From Alicycliphilus sp. UBA6560 (GTDB lineage: Bacteria; Pseudomonadota; Gammaproteobacteria; Burkholderiales; Burkholderiaceae_C), in NCBI GenBank assembly GCA_002434305.1, contig DJJU01000006.1:620001-684000 (forward strand): 64,000 nt of DNA. Direction: 5' to 3'. Under the pieces are notes generated by a model, which was not told the DNA's origin, searched no databases, and was given only the letters and a program-made list of their open reading frames with translations. This document shows positions 42,522-51,844 of the stretch, piece after piece; positions within the stretch are counted from its first letter, which is position 1; each line of letters starts with the position of its first letter. The translations under genes were made by a program, and so were the position numbers.

Positions 42522-43574
42522 CTACACCTGCTCGAGCTTTTCACGGGCGCGGCGCGCCCAGGTGTCGCTGAAGGTCTTCTCCAGCAAGATGCGGGTCTGC
42601 GCGGTGGCGCCGGGTTGCATGCGCTCCACGGCGCGCAGGGCCGTGGCCGGGCCGTGTGCAGGCATCAGGCCGTCGGGCGAAAGGGTGTCGCGCACCTTTT
42701 CGAAAGCCGCCAGGTAGGCGCTGCGGTCGCCCAGCAGCCAGGCCTTGGGCACCAGGCGCGACAGGTCCGCCGGGCTGGCTGTCTGCAGCCAGCGCAGCGC
42801 GCGCACCATGGCGGTGGCCAGCGCCTGAGCCTGGGCCGGCTGGCGCTGGGCAAAGTTCTGCGGGACGAACAGGCAGCCGCCGGGCATGGTGCCTCCATAC
42901 AGCTGGGCCGAGCTGGCCAGCGAGCGCGTGTCCGCCAGCACGCGCACGTTGGCGCGCTGCTCCAGCAGCGTGAGCACCGGATCGGCATGGCACAGGGCAT
43001 GCACGCGCGACTGGCGCAGCGCCTCCACCGCGCCCGCGCCGTCGCCCACCGGCACGAAATTCACCCGGCCGGGGTCCAGCCCCGCGCCCTGCAGCCACAG
43101 GCTGGCCAGGTAGTGCGTGGACGAGCCCGGCGCCGTGACGCCTACGCGCAGGTCGCGCACGCGAGCCAGCGCGTCGCCCGAGCCCCAGCGCGCCTGCGCC
43201 ATCAGCGCTAGCTGCGGCGCGCGCGCCAGCAGCACCAGGCTGCGCCAATCGTTGCCCCGCAGCTGGCCGCGCACCACGTGCTCGTAGCCGGCGCAGCACA
43301 TGTCTGCCTCGCCCACCATGAACGACTGCACCGCCTGCGCGCCCGAGGGCTGGGGGACGATCTGCACGTCCAGCCCCTCTGCCTCGAAGTAGCCCAGCAC
43401 CTGCGCCACCAGCACCGGCAGCTGGTACAGCGAGCCCTGCGCACCCACGGCGATGCGCAGCGCAGGCGCTGGCGGCTGCGGCGGCTGGGCAGCCACGGCG
43501 GGCAGAGCGGCCAGGGTGCCCAGGTGGGACCAGTGGCGCAGCCACTGGCGACGGGAAGGATCGAAGACAGACAT
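42522..43574 (-). CDS. ABC transporter substrate-binding protein (NMT1/SsuA-like, Tat signal)
   Basis: A 350-residue periplasmic protein with a twin-arginine signal (SRRQWLRHWSHLGTLAALPA). LRIAVGAQGSLYQLPVLVAQ and GYFEAEGLDVQIVPQPSGAQ are the classic NMT1/SsuA opening; VGVTAPGSSTHYLASLWLQG is the central hinge block. Substrate could be a sulfonate, taurine, nitrate/bicarbonate-type anion or a pyrimidine precursor; sequence alone does not decide. No permease or ATPase gene is adjacent. Confidence 0.82.
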   Translation of the reverse strand: MSVFDPSRRQWLRHWSHLGTLAALPAVAAQPPQPPAPALRIAVGAQGSLYQLPVLVAQVLGYFEAEGLDVQIVPQPSGAQAVQSFMVGEADMCCAGYEHVVRGQLRGNDWRSLVLLARAPQLALMAQARWGSGDALARVRDLRVGVTAPGSSTHYLASLWLQGAGLDPGRVNFVPVGDGAGAVEALRQSRVHALCHADPVLTLLEQRANVRVLADTRSLASSAQLYGGTMPGGCLFVPQNFAQRQPAQAQALATAMVRALRWLQTASPADLSRLVPKAWLLGDRSAYLAAFEKVRDTLSPDGLMPAHGPATALRAVERMQPGATAQTRILLEKTFSDTWARRAREKLEQV

Positions 43575-43672
43575 GCAGGGGTTTCAGAACACGCCGCAGC
43601 ACGGAATGCTGCAATGCAGCAATGGTGCCTCAACCACGCTGTCCGGCCGGCTCGGGACAACCCTTGCACAAA

Positions 43673-44119
43673 CTACGTATCGCCCAGCAGCTGCAGCGTG
43701 GCGGGGTCATGCCGACCTTCGAAGAACACCTGCAGCGCCTGCGCGAATTCGGGATGCTGCGGCGCCACCTCGGCAAACAGCGTGAGGCACGAGCGCAGTT
43801 TCATCGCGTCCACCTCGCCCAGCATCTGCTGCGCCGTGCGCTGCGGATAGGCCAACAGCGCCTGCACGCACTGCACCAGCCGCGGGCCGAGTAGCGGGTG
43901 GGCAGCGTAGGCCCGGGCCTCGGCGCGGTCCGCCAGGCCGTAGAACTGCGCCGTGCTGCTGCGACCCAGGCCGCGCAACTGGGGCAGTACGTACCAGATC
44001 CAGTGCGTGCGCTTGTGTCCCGCGCGCAGTTCGGCCAGCGCCTGGGCGTAGTCGCGCGCCTGCGCCTGCACGAAGCGCTCCAGCGACGCGTCCTTTGGTG
44101 GATCGGCAGGATGGTCCAT
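43673..44119 (-). CDS. DUF1810 protein
   Basis: A 148-residue cytoplasmic protein of DUF1810: SLERFVQAQARDYAQALAEL at the N-terminus, then KRTHWIWYVLPQLRGLG and YGLADRAEARAYAAHPLLGP are the family's conserved blocks. Function is not established; a calpastatin-like label sometimes given has no support here. It starts next to a degenerate copy of the dispersed repeat. Confidence 0.88.
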   Translation of the reverse strand: MDHPADPPKDASLERFVQAQARDYAQALAELRAGHKRTHWIWYVLPQLRGLGRSSTAQFYGLADRAEARAYAAHPLLGPRLVQCVQALLAYPQRTAQQMLGEVDAMKLRSCLTLFAEVAPQHPEFAQALQVFFEGRHDPATLQLLGDT

Positions 44120-44121
44120 GG

Positions 44122-44172
44122 TCAAAACAGCCTCCAGGCCTTGCCAGAAAAGTGCCGGCAGCTATCAAAATT
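44122..44172. repeat. Degenerate dispersed repeat between DUF1810 and LysR genes
   Basis: CAAAACAGCCTCCAGGCCTT, GCCAGAAAAGT, GCCGGCAGCTATCAAAA: arms CCAGGCCTTG/AGTGCCGG have diverged but the flanks are retained. It overlaps the last codon of the LysR gene. Confidence 0.55.
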
Positions 44173-45070
44173 ATTTGCCAGGCACCAGGCGCCCGGCCTC
44201 CTTGTGCCCTACGTCCTTCAAAAAGGCCCACACCGCCTGCGTGCGCGCCAGGTGCTTGGACTCGGCCGGCATGCTCATCCAGAAGGTGCGCACGAAGCGC
44301 GCCTCGGCCGGAAGCACCCGCGCCAGCACCGGGTCGCGGTCGGCCAGGAAGGCCGGCAGCACGGCCAGGCCCGCGCCGGCGCGCACGGCCTCGTACTGGG
44401 CGATGACGCTGGTGCTGCGCAGCGCGAAGCGTTCGGGCGGCCACAGCTGGTCCAAAAACTGCAGCTCCTTGGTGAACAGCAGGTCATCCACGTAGCTGAC
44501 GAAGTCGTGGTGGCGCAGGTCCTCGCGCCGCGCCACCAGCGGGCGGCGCGCCAGGTATTCGCGCTGGCCGTACAGGTGCAGCGTGTAGTCGGCCAATTTG
44601 GTGACCAGCACCGAGCCGCGCTTGGGCCGCTCCAGCGAAATCACGATGTCCGCCTCGCGCCGCGACAGGTGCAGCATGCGCGGCACGGCCAGCAGGTCAA
44701 TGGACAGGTGCGGGTGCTGGCGCGCCAGGTGCGCCAGGTGCGGCGCCAGGATCAACGTGCCGAAGCCCTCCGTCACGCCCACCCGCACCAAGCCGCTGGG
44801 GCCGCCGGCGGCGGCGTTGGCGGGCGACGCGCGCTCCACGCCCAGCACGGCAGCCTCCATGGCCTCCACGGCCGGCAGCAGCTGGCGGCCGGCCTCGGTC
44901 AGCCGGTGGCCGGCCGCATCGCGGGCGAACAGGGGCGCGCCCATCTGCTTTTCCAGCGCCTGGATGCGCCGGGCCACGGTGGTGTGCTCCACGCCCGAGC
45001 GGCGCGCGGCAGCGGCCAGGGTGCCGGTACGGGCCAGCTCCAGGAAGTAGCGCAGGTTGTCCCAGTCCAT
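44171..45070 (-). CDS. LysR-family transcriptional regulator
   Basis: A 299-residue LTTR: HTH in NLRYFLELARTGTLAAAARR then SGVEHTTVARRIQALEKQMG at the N-terminus, and a periplasmic-binding-type effector domain from about residue 92. It diverges from mmsA with 135 bases between starts, and that gap holds a perfect TGCAAATTTGCA palindrome. The classical LTTR arrangement implies control of the mmsA-mmsB cluster, with an intermediate of valine/isobutyrate breakdown as possible co-inducer (inference). Confidence 0.93.
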   Translation of the reverse strand: MDWDNLRYFLELARTGTLAAAARRSGVEHTTVARRIQALEKQMGAPLFARDAAGHRLTEAGRQLLPAVEAMEAAVLGVERASPANAAAGGPSGLVRVGVTEGFGTLILAPHLAHLARQHPHLSIDLLAVPRMLHLSRREADIVISLERPKRGSVLVTKLADYTLHLYGQREYLARRPLVARREDLRHHDFVSYVDDLLFTKELQFLDQLWPPERFALRSTSVIAQYEAVRAGAGLAVLPAFLADRDPVLARVLPAEARFVRTFWMSMPAESKHLARTQAVWAFLKDVGHKEAGRLVPGK

Positions 45071-45089
45071 GGTGCCTCAGTACCGGTTG

Positions 45090-45101
45090 TGCAAATTTGC
45101 A
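45090..45101. promoter_or_regulatory. Palindromic operator candidate for the LysR regulator
   Basis: Perfect 12-base palindrome TGCAAATTTGCA, 19 bases from the LysR gene start and about 105 from the mmsA start. Two further TTTTGCA half-sites lie at 45137-45143 and 45162-45168 towards mmsA, in the same intergenic region. Confidence 0.5.
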
Positions 45102-45205
45102 AAGCCAAGGTGCGCGATTATCTATTGCCCCTGTAATTTTGCACGCCTACCATAGACGCCGTTTTGCATCACCCTTCCCACCCCTCTTTCAAGGAGACAC
45201 GCGCC

Positions 45206-46729
<1,524 letters not shown>

Positions 46730-46734
46730 CATCC

Positions 46735-46860
46735 CCCTGAGGCGCTGTCGCGCCTTCCCCCTTCTCTCGAATCGCTGCGCGATTCGGGAAGGGGGACGCC
46801 ACCGGCGCTGCGGGGCGGCCCTTGCGCGGTGGCTGCTGGCATGGGGCGCGCCCCGCGCCA
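46735..46860. repeat. GC-rich hairpin block after mmsA
   Basis: CGAATCGC at 46769-46776 pairs with GCGATTCG at 46779-46786 inside flanking TTCCCCC/GGGGGA arms, followed by GCGCTGCGGGGCGGCCC and GGGGCGCGCCCCGCGCC. This resembles a second type of intergenic repeat but only one copy is present in the window. Confidence 0.55.
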
Positions 46861-46875
46861 ACGTTTGAAGCCAAA

Positions 46876-46920
46876 TCGGCCTCCAGCGCTTACTGGACAA
46901 GCGCTGGCAGCTATAAAAAC
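46876..46920. repeat. Dispersed stem-loop repeat before the acyl-CoA dehydrogenase gene
   Basis: ATCGGCCTCCAGCGCTTACT, GGACAAGCGCTGGCAGCTAT: near-consensus, ending 26 bases before the next ATG. Confidence 0.85.
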
Positions 46921-46946
46921 ATGAGTATCCGAGGAGACCTTCGCGC

Positions 46947-48113
46947 ATGAACTTTGACCTGACCGAAGACCAGCGCGCCTTTGCCAATACCGCGCGGCAG
47001 TTTGCGCAGGCGGAGCTGGCACCGCACGCCGCGCACTGGGACGCCGAGGGCATCTTCCCGCGCGAGGCAATTGCCAAGGCCGGCGAGCTGGGCTTTTGCG
47101 GCCTGTACGCGCCCGAGAACGCCGGCGGCCTGGCCCTGCCGCGCCTCGACGCCACGCTGGTGTTCGAGGAAATGGCCGCCGTGGACCCGAGCACCACGGC
47201 CTTCATCACCATCCACAACATGGCCACCTGGATGCTGGGCACCTGGGCCACGGATGAAGTGCGTGCCGAATGGGGCGAGGCACTGACCAGCGGGCACAAG
47301 CTGGCCAGCTACTGCCTGACTGAGCCCGGCGCCGGCTCGGACGCCGCGTCGCTCAAGACCCGCGCCGAACGGGTGGGCCACGAATACGTCATCAACGGCG
47401 CCAAGGCCTTCATCAGTGGCGCCGGCTCCACCGACGTGCTGGTGCTCATGGCCCGTACGGGCGACGCGCAGTCGGGTGCCGGCGGCATCAGCGCCTTCGC
47501 CGTGCCGGCGAATCTTCCCGGCGTCGAATACGGCAAGAAGGAAGAAAAGATGGGCTGGAACAGCCAGCCCACGCGCACCATCAGCTTTGACAACGTGCGC
47601 ATCCCCGCCAGCCACCTGCTGGGCCGCGAGGGCGAGGGTTTCAAGATCGCCATGAAGGGCCTGGACGGCGGGCGCATCAACATCGCCACCTGCTCCGTCG
47701 GCGCCGCGCAAGGCGCGCTGACCCACGCGCAGCGCTACATGGGCGAGCGCAAGCAGTTCGGCAAGCCGATCGCCAGCTTTCAGGCGCTGCAGTTCAAGCT
47801 GGCGGACATGGCGACCGAGCTGGTCGCCGCGCGCCAGATGGTGCGCCTGGCCGCCAGCAAACTGGACGCCGGCGCGCGCGATGCATCCACCTACTGCGCC
47901 ATGGCCAAGCGCTTTGCTACCGATGCGGGCTTCACCGTCGTGAACGAAGCGCTGCAGCTGCACGGCGGCTACGGCTACATCCGCGAATACCCGCTGGAGC
48001 GCCTGCTGCGCGACGCCCGCGTGCACCAGATCCTGGAGGGCACGAACGAGATCATGCGCGTCATCATCGGCCGGCGCATGCTGGACGGCGACGCGCCGGA
48101 CGCGATCCGCTAG
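46947..48113 (+). CDS. Acyl-CoA dehydrogenase, probably isobutyryl-CoA dehydrogenase
   Basis: A 388-residue FAD enzyme. YCLTEPGAGSDAASL binds flavin/substrate, RKQFGKPIASFQALQFKLAD is the central signature, and the catalytic Glu is Glu364 in ILEGTNEIMR. Placement between mmsA and mmsB supports isobutyryl-CoA (valine pathway) or another short branched acyl-CoA as substrate. GAGGAGA lies nine bases before the ATG. No enoyl-CoA hydratase or 3-hydroxyisobutyryl-CoA hydrolase lies in the cluster, so those steps must be encoded elsewhere. Confidence 0.92.
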   Translation: MNFDLTEDQRAFANTARQFAQAELAPHAAHWDAEGIFPREAIAKAGELGFCGLYAPENAGGLALPRLDATLVFEEMAAVDPSTTAFITIHNMATWMLGTWATDEVRAEWGEALTSGHKLASYCLTEPGAGSDAASLKTRAERVGHEYVINGAKAFISGAGSTDVLVLMARTGDAQSGAGGISAFAVPANLPGVEYGKKEEKMGWNSQPTRTISFDNVRIPASHLLGREGEGFKIAMKGLDGGRINIATCSVGAAQGALTHAQRYMGERKQFGKPIASFQALQFKLADMATELVAARQMVRLAASKLDAGARDASTYCAMAKRFATDAGFTVVNEALQLHGGYGYIREYPLERLLRDARVHQILEGTNEIMRVIIGRRMLDGDAPDAIR

Positions 48114-48116
48114 CCG

Positions 48117-48168
48117 TCAAAAACCATAGCTGCCAGCGCTTGATGGACGGGCGCTAGCGGCCATTTTG
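48117..48168. repeat. Dispersed stem-loop repeat, left of the TfoX-like gene
   Basis: ACCATAGCTGCCAGCGCTTG, ATGGACGG, GCGCTAGCGGCCATTTTG. Right arm degenerate. Confidence 0.75.
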
Positions 48169-48183
48169 ACCCACAAACCCGCC

Positions 48184-48576
48184 ATGCCCGCCCGCCCCCT
48201 GTCCGACGAAGCGCTGCACCTGATCGCCGCCGTGCGCGAGGCGCTGGCCGAGCAGCTGGACGCGCGCGTCGACGTGCAGGAGCGGCCCCTGTTCGGCTGC
48301 CACGCCTTCATGGTGGACGACAAGCTGTGCCTGGGCGTGAAGGGCGACGAGCTGCTGGTGCGCCTGCCGCCCGCGCAGCACGGCGCCGTGGCCGAAACGC
48401 CCGGCGTGCGCGAGCTGGACCCGCGCGGCGGCATGGCCGGCTACTTCTGGCTGGAGCCCGCCGCCTACGCCACGCGCGCCCAGTGGCAGCACTGGATCGC
48501 CGCCGCCCTGGCCTTCAACCCGCAGGCCAAGGCCACGCCCCGGCGCGCCGCGCGCGCCCGTGCGGCGCCGCCGTAG
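48184..48576 (+). CDS. TfoX N-terminal-domain protein
   Basis: A 130-residue protein with a TfoX_N-like fold: QERPLFGCHAFMVDDKLCLG, KGDELLVRLPPAQ and the MAGYFWLEPAAYATRAQWQH end block. The family includes the competence regulator TfoX and many uncharacterised small proteins; the C-terminal TfoX domain is absent, so regulation of competence should not be assumed. It is flanked on both sides by copies of the dispersed repeat and interrupts the catabolic cluster. Confidence 0.8.
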   Translation: MPARPLSDEALHLIAAVREALAEQLDARVDVQERPLFGCHAFMVDDKLCLGVKGDELLVRLPPAQHGAVAETPGVRELDPRGGMAGYFWLEPAAYATRAQWQHWIAAALAFNPQAKATPRRAARARAAPP

Positions 48577-48589
48577 TTTCTTTTTCTTC

Positions 48590-48650
48590 CAAGCCTTTTT
48601 GGCCGCCAGCGCGCATGCAGCAATCGCTAGCAGCTATCAAAAACATAGTT
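48590..48650. repeat. Dispersed stem-loop repeat, right of the TfoX-like gene
   Basis: AAGCCTTTTTGGCCGCCAGC, GCGCATGCAGCAATCGC, TAGCAGCTATCAAAAACATA: flanks conserved, stem partly diverged. Confidence 0.75.
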
Positions 48651-48684
48651 TCATCCCGTCATTCACACCCAAGGAGACAACACC

Positions 48685-49581
48685 ATGCAAATCGCCTTCA
48701 TCGGACTGGGCCACATGGGCGGCCCCATGGCCGTCAACTTGCACAAGGCCGGCCACAGCGTCAAGGCCTTCGACCTGAGCCAGGACGCCCTGGCCAAGGC
48801 CAAAGCCGAGGGCCTGCAGATCGCCGCCAGCGCGCAAGACGCCGTGCAGGGCGCCGAGGCCGTCATCTCCATGCTGCCGGCCAGCCAGCACGTAGAAGGC
48901 CTGTTTCTGGGCAAGGACGGCCAGGGCGGGCTGCTGCAGCACATCGCCCGTGGCACGCTGGTCATCGACAGCTCGACCATCGCCGCCGCCACCAGCCAAA
49001 AGGTGGCCCAGGCCGCCGAGGCCGCCGGCATCGCCTTCATCGACGCGCCCGTCTCCGGCGGCACGGGCGGTGCCATCGCCGGCACGCTGACCTTCATGGT
49101 CGGCGGCAGCGAGGCCGACCTGGAGCGCGCCCGCCCGCTGCTGGAGAAGATGGGCGCCAACATCTTCCACGCCGGCAGCGTGGGCGCCGGCCAGACGGCC
49201 AAGATCTGCAACAACATGCTGCTGGGCATCCTGATGATCGGCACGAGCGAAGCCATGGCACTGGGCGTGGCCAACGGACTCGACCCGAAAGTGCTGGCCG
49301 AAATCATGCGCCGCAGCTCGGGTGGCAACTGGGCGCTGGAGAAATACAACCCGTATCCCGGCGTGCACGAGAACGCGCCGGCGAGCAAGGGTTATGCGGG
49401 CGGGTTTGGCACGGACCTGATGCTGAAGGACCTGGGGCTGGCGCAGGAGAACGCAATGGCGATGAAGGCGAGTACGCCGCTGGGGGGGTTGGCTCGGGCG
49501 TTGTATGCGGCGCATAGCCTTGGTGGGCATGGGGGCGAGGACTTTTCGAGCGTGATCAAGATGGTGCAGAAGAAGGGGTGA
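48685..49581 (+). CDS. mmsB: 3-Hydroxyisobutyrate dehydrogenase
   Basis: Oxidises 3-hydroxyisobutyrate to methylmalonate semialdehyde, the substrate of MmsA. The 298-residue protein has the NAD motif FIGLGHMGGPMA, the substrate-binding DAPVSGGTGGA (residues 120-130) and the catalytic Lys173 in GQTAKICNNMLLG. AAGGAGA lies eight bases before the ATG. It ends the catabolic cluster and is followed by a strong terminator at the edge of the integron array. Confidence 0.95.
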   Translation: MQIAFIGLGHMGGPMAVNLHKAGHSVKAFDLSQDALAKAKAEGLQIAASAQDAVQGAEAVISMLPASQHVEGLFLGKDGQGGLLQHIARGTLVIDSSTIAAATSQKVAQAAEAAGIAFIDAPVSGGTGGAIAGTLTFMVGGSEADLERARPLLEKMGANIFHAGSVGAGQTAKICNNMLLGILMIGTSEAMALGVANGLDPKVLAEIMRRSSGGNWALEKYNPYPGVHENAPASKGYAGGFGTDLMLKDLGLAQENAMAMKASTPLGGLARALYAAHSLGGHGGEDFSSVIKMVQKKG

Positions 49582-49613
49582 GTTGCTGACGTAGCGGCTT
49601 TCCCAAAACGCGC

Positions 49614-49652
49614 GGGCGCTGTAGCATGTCGTTACAGCGCCCGTCGTTTTTT
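49614..49652 (+). terminator. Terminator after mmsB, left edge of the cassette region
   Basis: GGGCGCTGTA at 49614-49623 and TACAGCGCCC at 49633-49642 form a perfect ten-base-pair stem, followed by GTCG and six Ts. It should prevent read-through from the catabolic cluster into the cassettes. Confidence 0.88.
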
Positions 49653-49790
49653 CTTCCGGAGAATTTTAGGTTTGCCTAAAGGGTTCTTCGTCCGGTCTTC
49701 TTCCGCAACGACACGACGCGAGTTTTGTTATACGACCGAGACAGGCAGCTTGGGCGTCGTCTAATTCTAGTTAGTCCCATCACCCGCTAT

Positions 49791-50123
49791 ATGCAGGCCA
49801 TTATTTCTTCCAGGGTTTTGCCTTTCTCAAAGGTTTCTCCTTTGGGGTTTAGGCTGGCCGCTGGGCTTCGCCTGCATGCGCTGCGCAGGTTTCAAGCCTT
49901 TTTGGCCTCTAGCGCTTGCACAGCAAGCGCCACCAGCTATCATTCTTGCAGCGCTGTGCCGCTTCCGTGGCCCAGCGCTTTTTCGTGGGCTCCGCTCGTC
50001 TTCAAGTCTGGGCGCTCCCTTTTGGCCTTCGGGTCTAACCATTCGTCGCAGCCGACCGCCTACGGCGGCGGCTGGACTCAGGGCGTTAGCCTGCTTTTTA
50101 TTCTTGCTCATTTCAGCCCATGA
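49791..50123 (+). CDS. Doubtful ORF in the first cassette
   Basis: A 110-codon frame starting ATG shortly after a possible cassette boundary and running through the first attC. Much of it is the dispersed repeat read in frame ([17 protein letters not shown]), so the reading frame may be accidental. A related frame occurs in the next cassette (50120-50368). No family is recognised. I list it because the same frame is open in both copies; coding status is uncertain. Confidence 0.25.
   Translation: MQAIISSRVLPFSKVSPLGFRLAAGLRLHALRRFQAFLASSACTASATSYHSCSAVPLPWPSAFSWAPLVFKSGRSLLAFGSNHSSQPTAYGGGWTQGVSLLFILAHFSP
49893..49942. repeat. Dispersed repeat inside the first cassette
   Basis: AAGCCTTTTTGGCCTCTAGC, GCTTGCACAGCAAGC, GCCACCAGCTATCA: the host-type repeat lies within cassette DNA. 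Confidence 0.75.
50033..50091 (+). other. attC site 1
   Basis: R'' GTCTAAC, R' GTTAGCC; 59 bases with inner arms CAGCCGACCGCC/GGCGGCGGCTG around a TACG-type loop. First recognisable attC of the array. Confidence 0.85.
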
Positions 50124-50368
50124 ATATTCAAACGCAATTTACCCTCGCAAGCGTTTATCCGCTGGGTGTTTGGCGTTCGCTCGGGCTTCGCCTGCGTGGG
50201 TTGCGCCAGTTTCAAGCCTTTTTGGCCTCTAGCCCTTGTGCAGCAAGCGCTAGCAGCTCTGCTTTTCGTAGTTCGTGGCCTGTGCGGTCACTTTCGTTTT
50301 TGCGCTTTGGGTCTAACCCGGCGCTCAAGCCGACCCGCATACTGCGGGCGGCTTATCTTTTTCGTTAG
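50120..50368 (+). CDS. Doubtful ORF in the second cassette
   Basis: An 82-codon frame ([16 protein letters not shown]...) filling the cassette 50086-50364 and ending in the R' core of attC 2. Its middle is again the dispersed repeat ([18 protein letters not shown]). The first 14 codons are unique. No family recognised; it may be non-coding. Confidence 0.3.
   Translation: MNIQTQFTLASVYPLGVWRSLGLRLRGLRQFQAFLASSPCAASASSSAFRSSWPVRSLSFLRFGSNPALKPTRILRAAYLFR
50213..50258. repeat. Dispersed repeat inside the second cassette
   Basis: AAGCCTTTTTGGCCTCTAGC, CCTTGTGCAGCAAGCGC, TAGCAGCT; nearly the same as the copy 320 bases upstream, with matching flanks. Confidence 0.75.
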
Positions 50369-50370
50369 GT
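50311..50370 (+). other. attC site 2
   Basis: R'' GTCTAAC, R' GTTAGGT; 60 bases, inner arms AAGCCGACCCGC/GCGGGCGGCTT. R' mismatches its own R'' but is exactly complementary to the R'' of attC 3, the other end of the same cassette. Confidence 0.92.
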
Positions 50371-50404
50371 TCTCGCAGCCCCTCAAGTAATCAAGGATTC
50401 GAAA

Positions 50405-51844
50405 ATGGGAAAAATAAAAAATCCAGCAACGATTTCGAGCGAATTCGGTATAGATGTCGCGGTTTTGGACAAGCTTGGGGTTGTAAACGTACTGCTGAAT
50501 ACAGACACCTTGGTCTTTATAGATCCACTGTTATTGAAAGAAAGTGCTCACAAGGAGATTAGTGAAGAGGCCCATCAATCATATAGAGAGCGCTTTGAGA
50601 AAATCATCAAACTTTTGTCCGCATCTAAAGCTATAGATGATGTTCCATGGCGTAATGCAAAAAGACTTTTCCGTTTCTCAGAAATTAGCTGGACTTGTTT
50701 GGGCTACGGAACTACTGTTAAGGGATCTGGATTTGGAAAGGATTTAATCTCTAGCACACTGGATACTGCTTCTCAGATTGTCGCGCTCGGTGTGGATGAT
50801 ATAGATCTTTTTATGGCTTTAGCTTTATTCGAAGAAGGTATTGGGCCTGATCGAATCAGCGACATGACAACCAACATTATTTTGCCGGACTTGATTTCGT
50901 TTTCTGAGCGAGTCAATCAAACACTTAAAATACCTACCAAACAATTTAAGGTAGGAGATAAGAACTATAATTTAGTAGTTAATCCTTACTCAGATCAACC
51001 CTTAATCTTTGTGCCAAACGATATAGTACGTGATTTACCGATAGCTTGCGATTGGAGTGATATATCGAGAGTTGTCAGAGAAAATGAAGACCTTAGAGAG
51101 CGGGTTAATAATCACGTTGGTGAAATTTGGGCAACAATGACTAAAAAGGATAAGCAGAGACTCAAAAAATCCGCTCTCAGAAGCAAAGAAGCTTTTCAGC
51201 AGGTCATGGATATGATTCGTGAGGTGGAACCCAAACCATATGACTTTAAAAGTGACAGAAACGGTGAGTCATTTTGGACTGAGTTACTTAAGAGTATTCC
51301 CGAGGACTACCCATACGACCTTTCTAAATATGCCGGCAGAAAACTAAGCACTGAGGAAGCAGTAGAGATAGTTAATAAAATACTAAGTCAGTTCCAAGAT
51401 TTGGTTGAGAACAAGGGATTATGGAAAGAGCTTTGGGATGAAAATGGAAAACCTAGAAAGGAGAAAGCTTCGCAGCGGCTTTTCTTTGCTGTTGCTTATA
51501 GTTATTGCAAGGCTAACAATATTGATTTAACACCAGAAGCAGATTCCGGCAATGGGCCTGTAGACTTCAAGCTCTCTCAGGGCTTTGACTTTAAATTGGT
51601 GGTCGAAGTTAAATTGTCCAATAATGGTAGCCTGGTCCATGGATATGAAAAGCAATTAGAAATATACAAGAAAGCTGACGACACAGATTTAGGTGTATTT
51701 CTAATTATCGACGTTGGCGGCATTGGAAAAAAATACGGTATAGTGCAGAAAATTAGAAATGACTTCATAAAAGAGCATGGTAAAGCATCCGATATATGGT
51801 ATGTCGATGGAAATAAAAAAGCGTCTGCAAGCAAAAGAACCTAA
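50405..51844 (+). CDS. Cassette protein with C-terminal PD-(D/E)XK nuclease signature
   Basis: A 479-residue protein, strikingly AT-rich and Lys/Ile/Asn-rich compared with the host genes. The C-terminal third carries a nuclease-type signature: Glu378, then GNGPVDF with Asp387, then VVEVKLS with Glu401 and Lys403, then YEKQLEIY with Gln417. This spacing fits the PD-(D/E)XK fold of restriction and defence nucleases. The N-terminal two thirds (from FGIDVAVLDKLGVVNVLLNT) are not recognised and may be a sensing or oligomerisation module. No transmembrane segment. AAGGA lies eight bases before the ATG. A phage-defence role is inference from fold, cassette context and base composition. Confidence 0.8.
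   Translation: MGKIKNPATISSEFGIDVAVLDKLGVVNVLLNTDTLVFIDPLLLKESAHKEISEEAHQSYRERFEKIIKLLSASKAIDDVPWRNAKRLFRFSEISWTCLGYGTTVKGSGFGKDLISSTLDTASQIVALGVDDIDLFMALALFEEGIGPDRISDMTTNIILPDLISFSERVNQTLKIPTKQFKVGDKNYNLVVNPYSDQPLIFVPNDIVRDLPIACDWSDISRVVRENEDLRERVNNHVGEIWATMTKKDKQRLKKSALRSKEAFQQVMDMIREVEPKPYDFKSDRNGESFWTELLKSIPEDYPYDLSKYAGRKLSTEEAVEIVNKILSQFQDLVENKGLWKELWDENGKPRKEKASQRLFFAVAYSYCKANNIDLTPEADSGNGPVDFKLSQGFDFKLVVEVKLSNNGSLVHGYEKQLEIYKKADDTDLGVFLIIDVGGIGKKYGIVQKIRNDFIKEHGKASDIWYVDGNKKASASKRT

Noticed and set aside
49674..49733. A possible extra attC (GCCTAAA ... GTTATAC, 60 bases)
   Set aside because: The cores deviate from consensus and the interior has no paired arms; kept only as part of a tentative attI zone.
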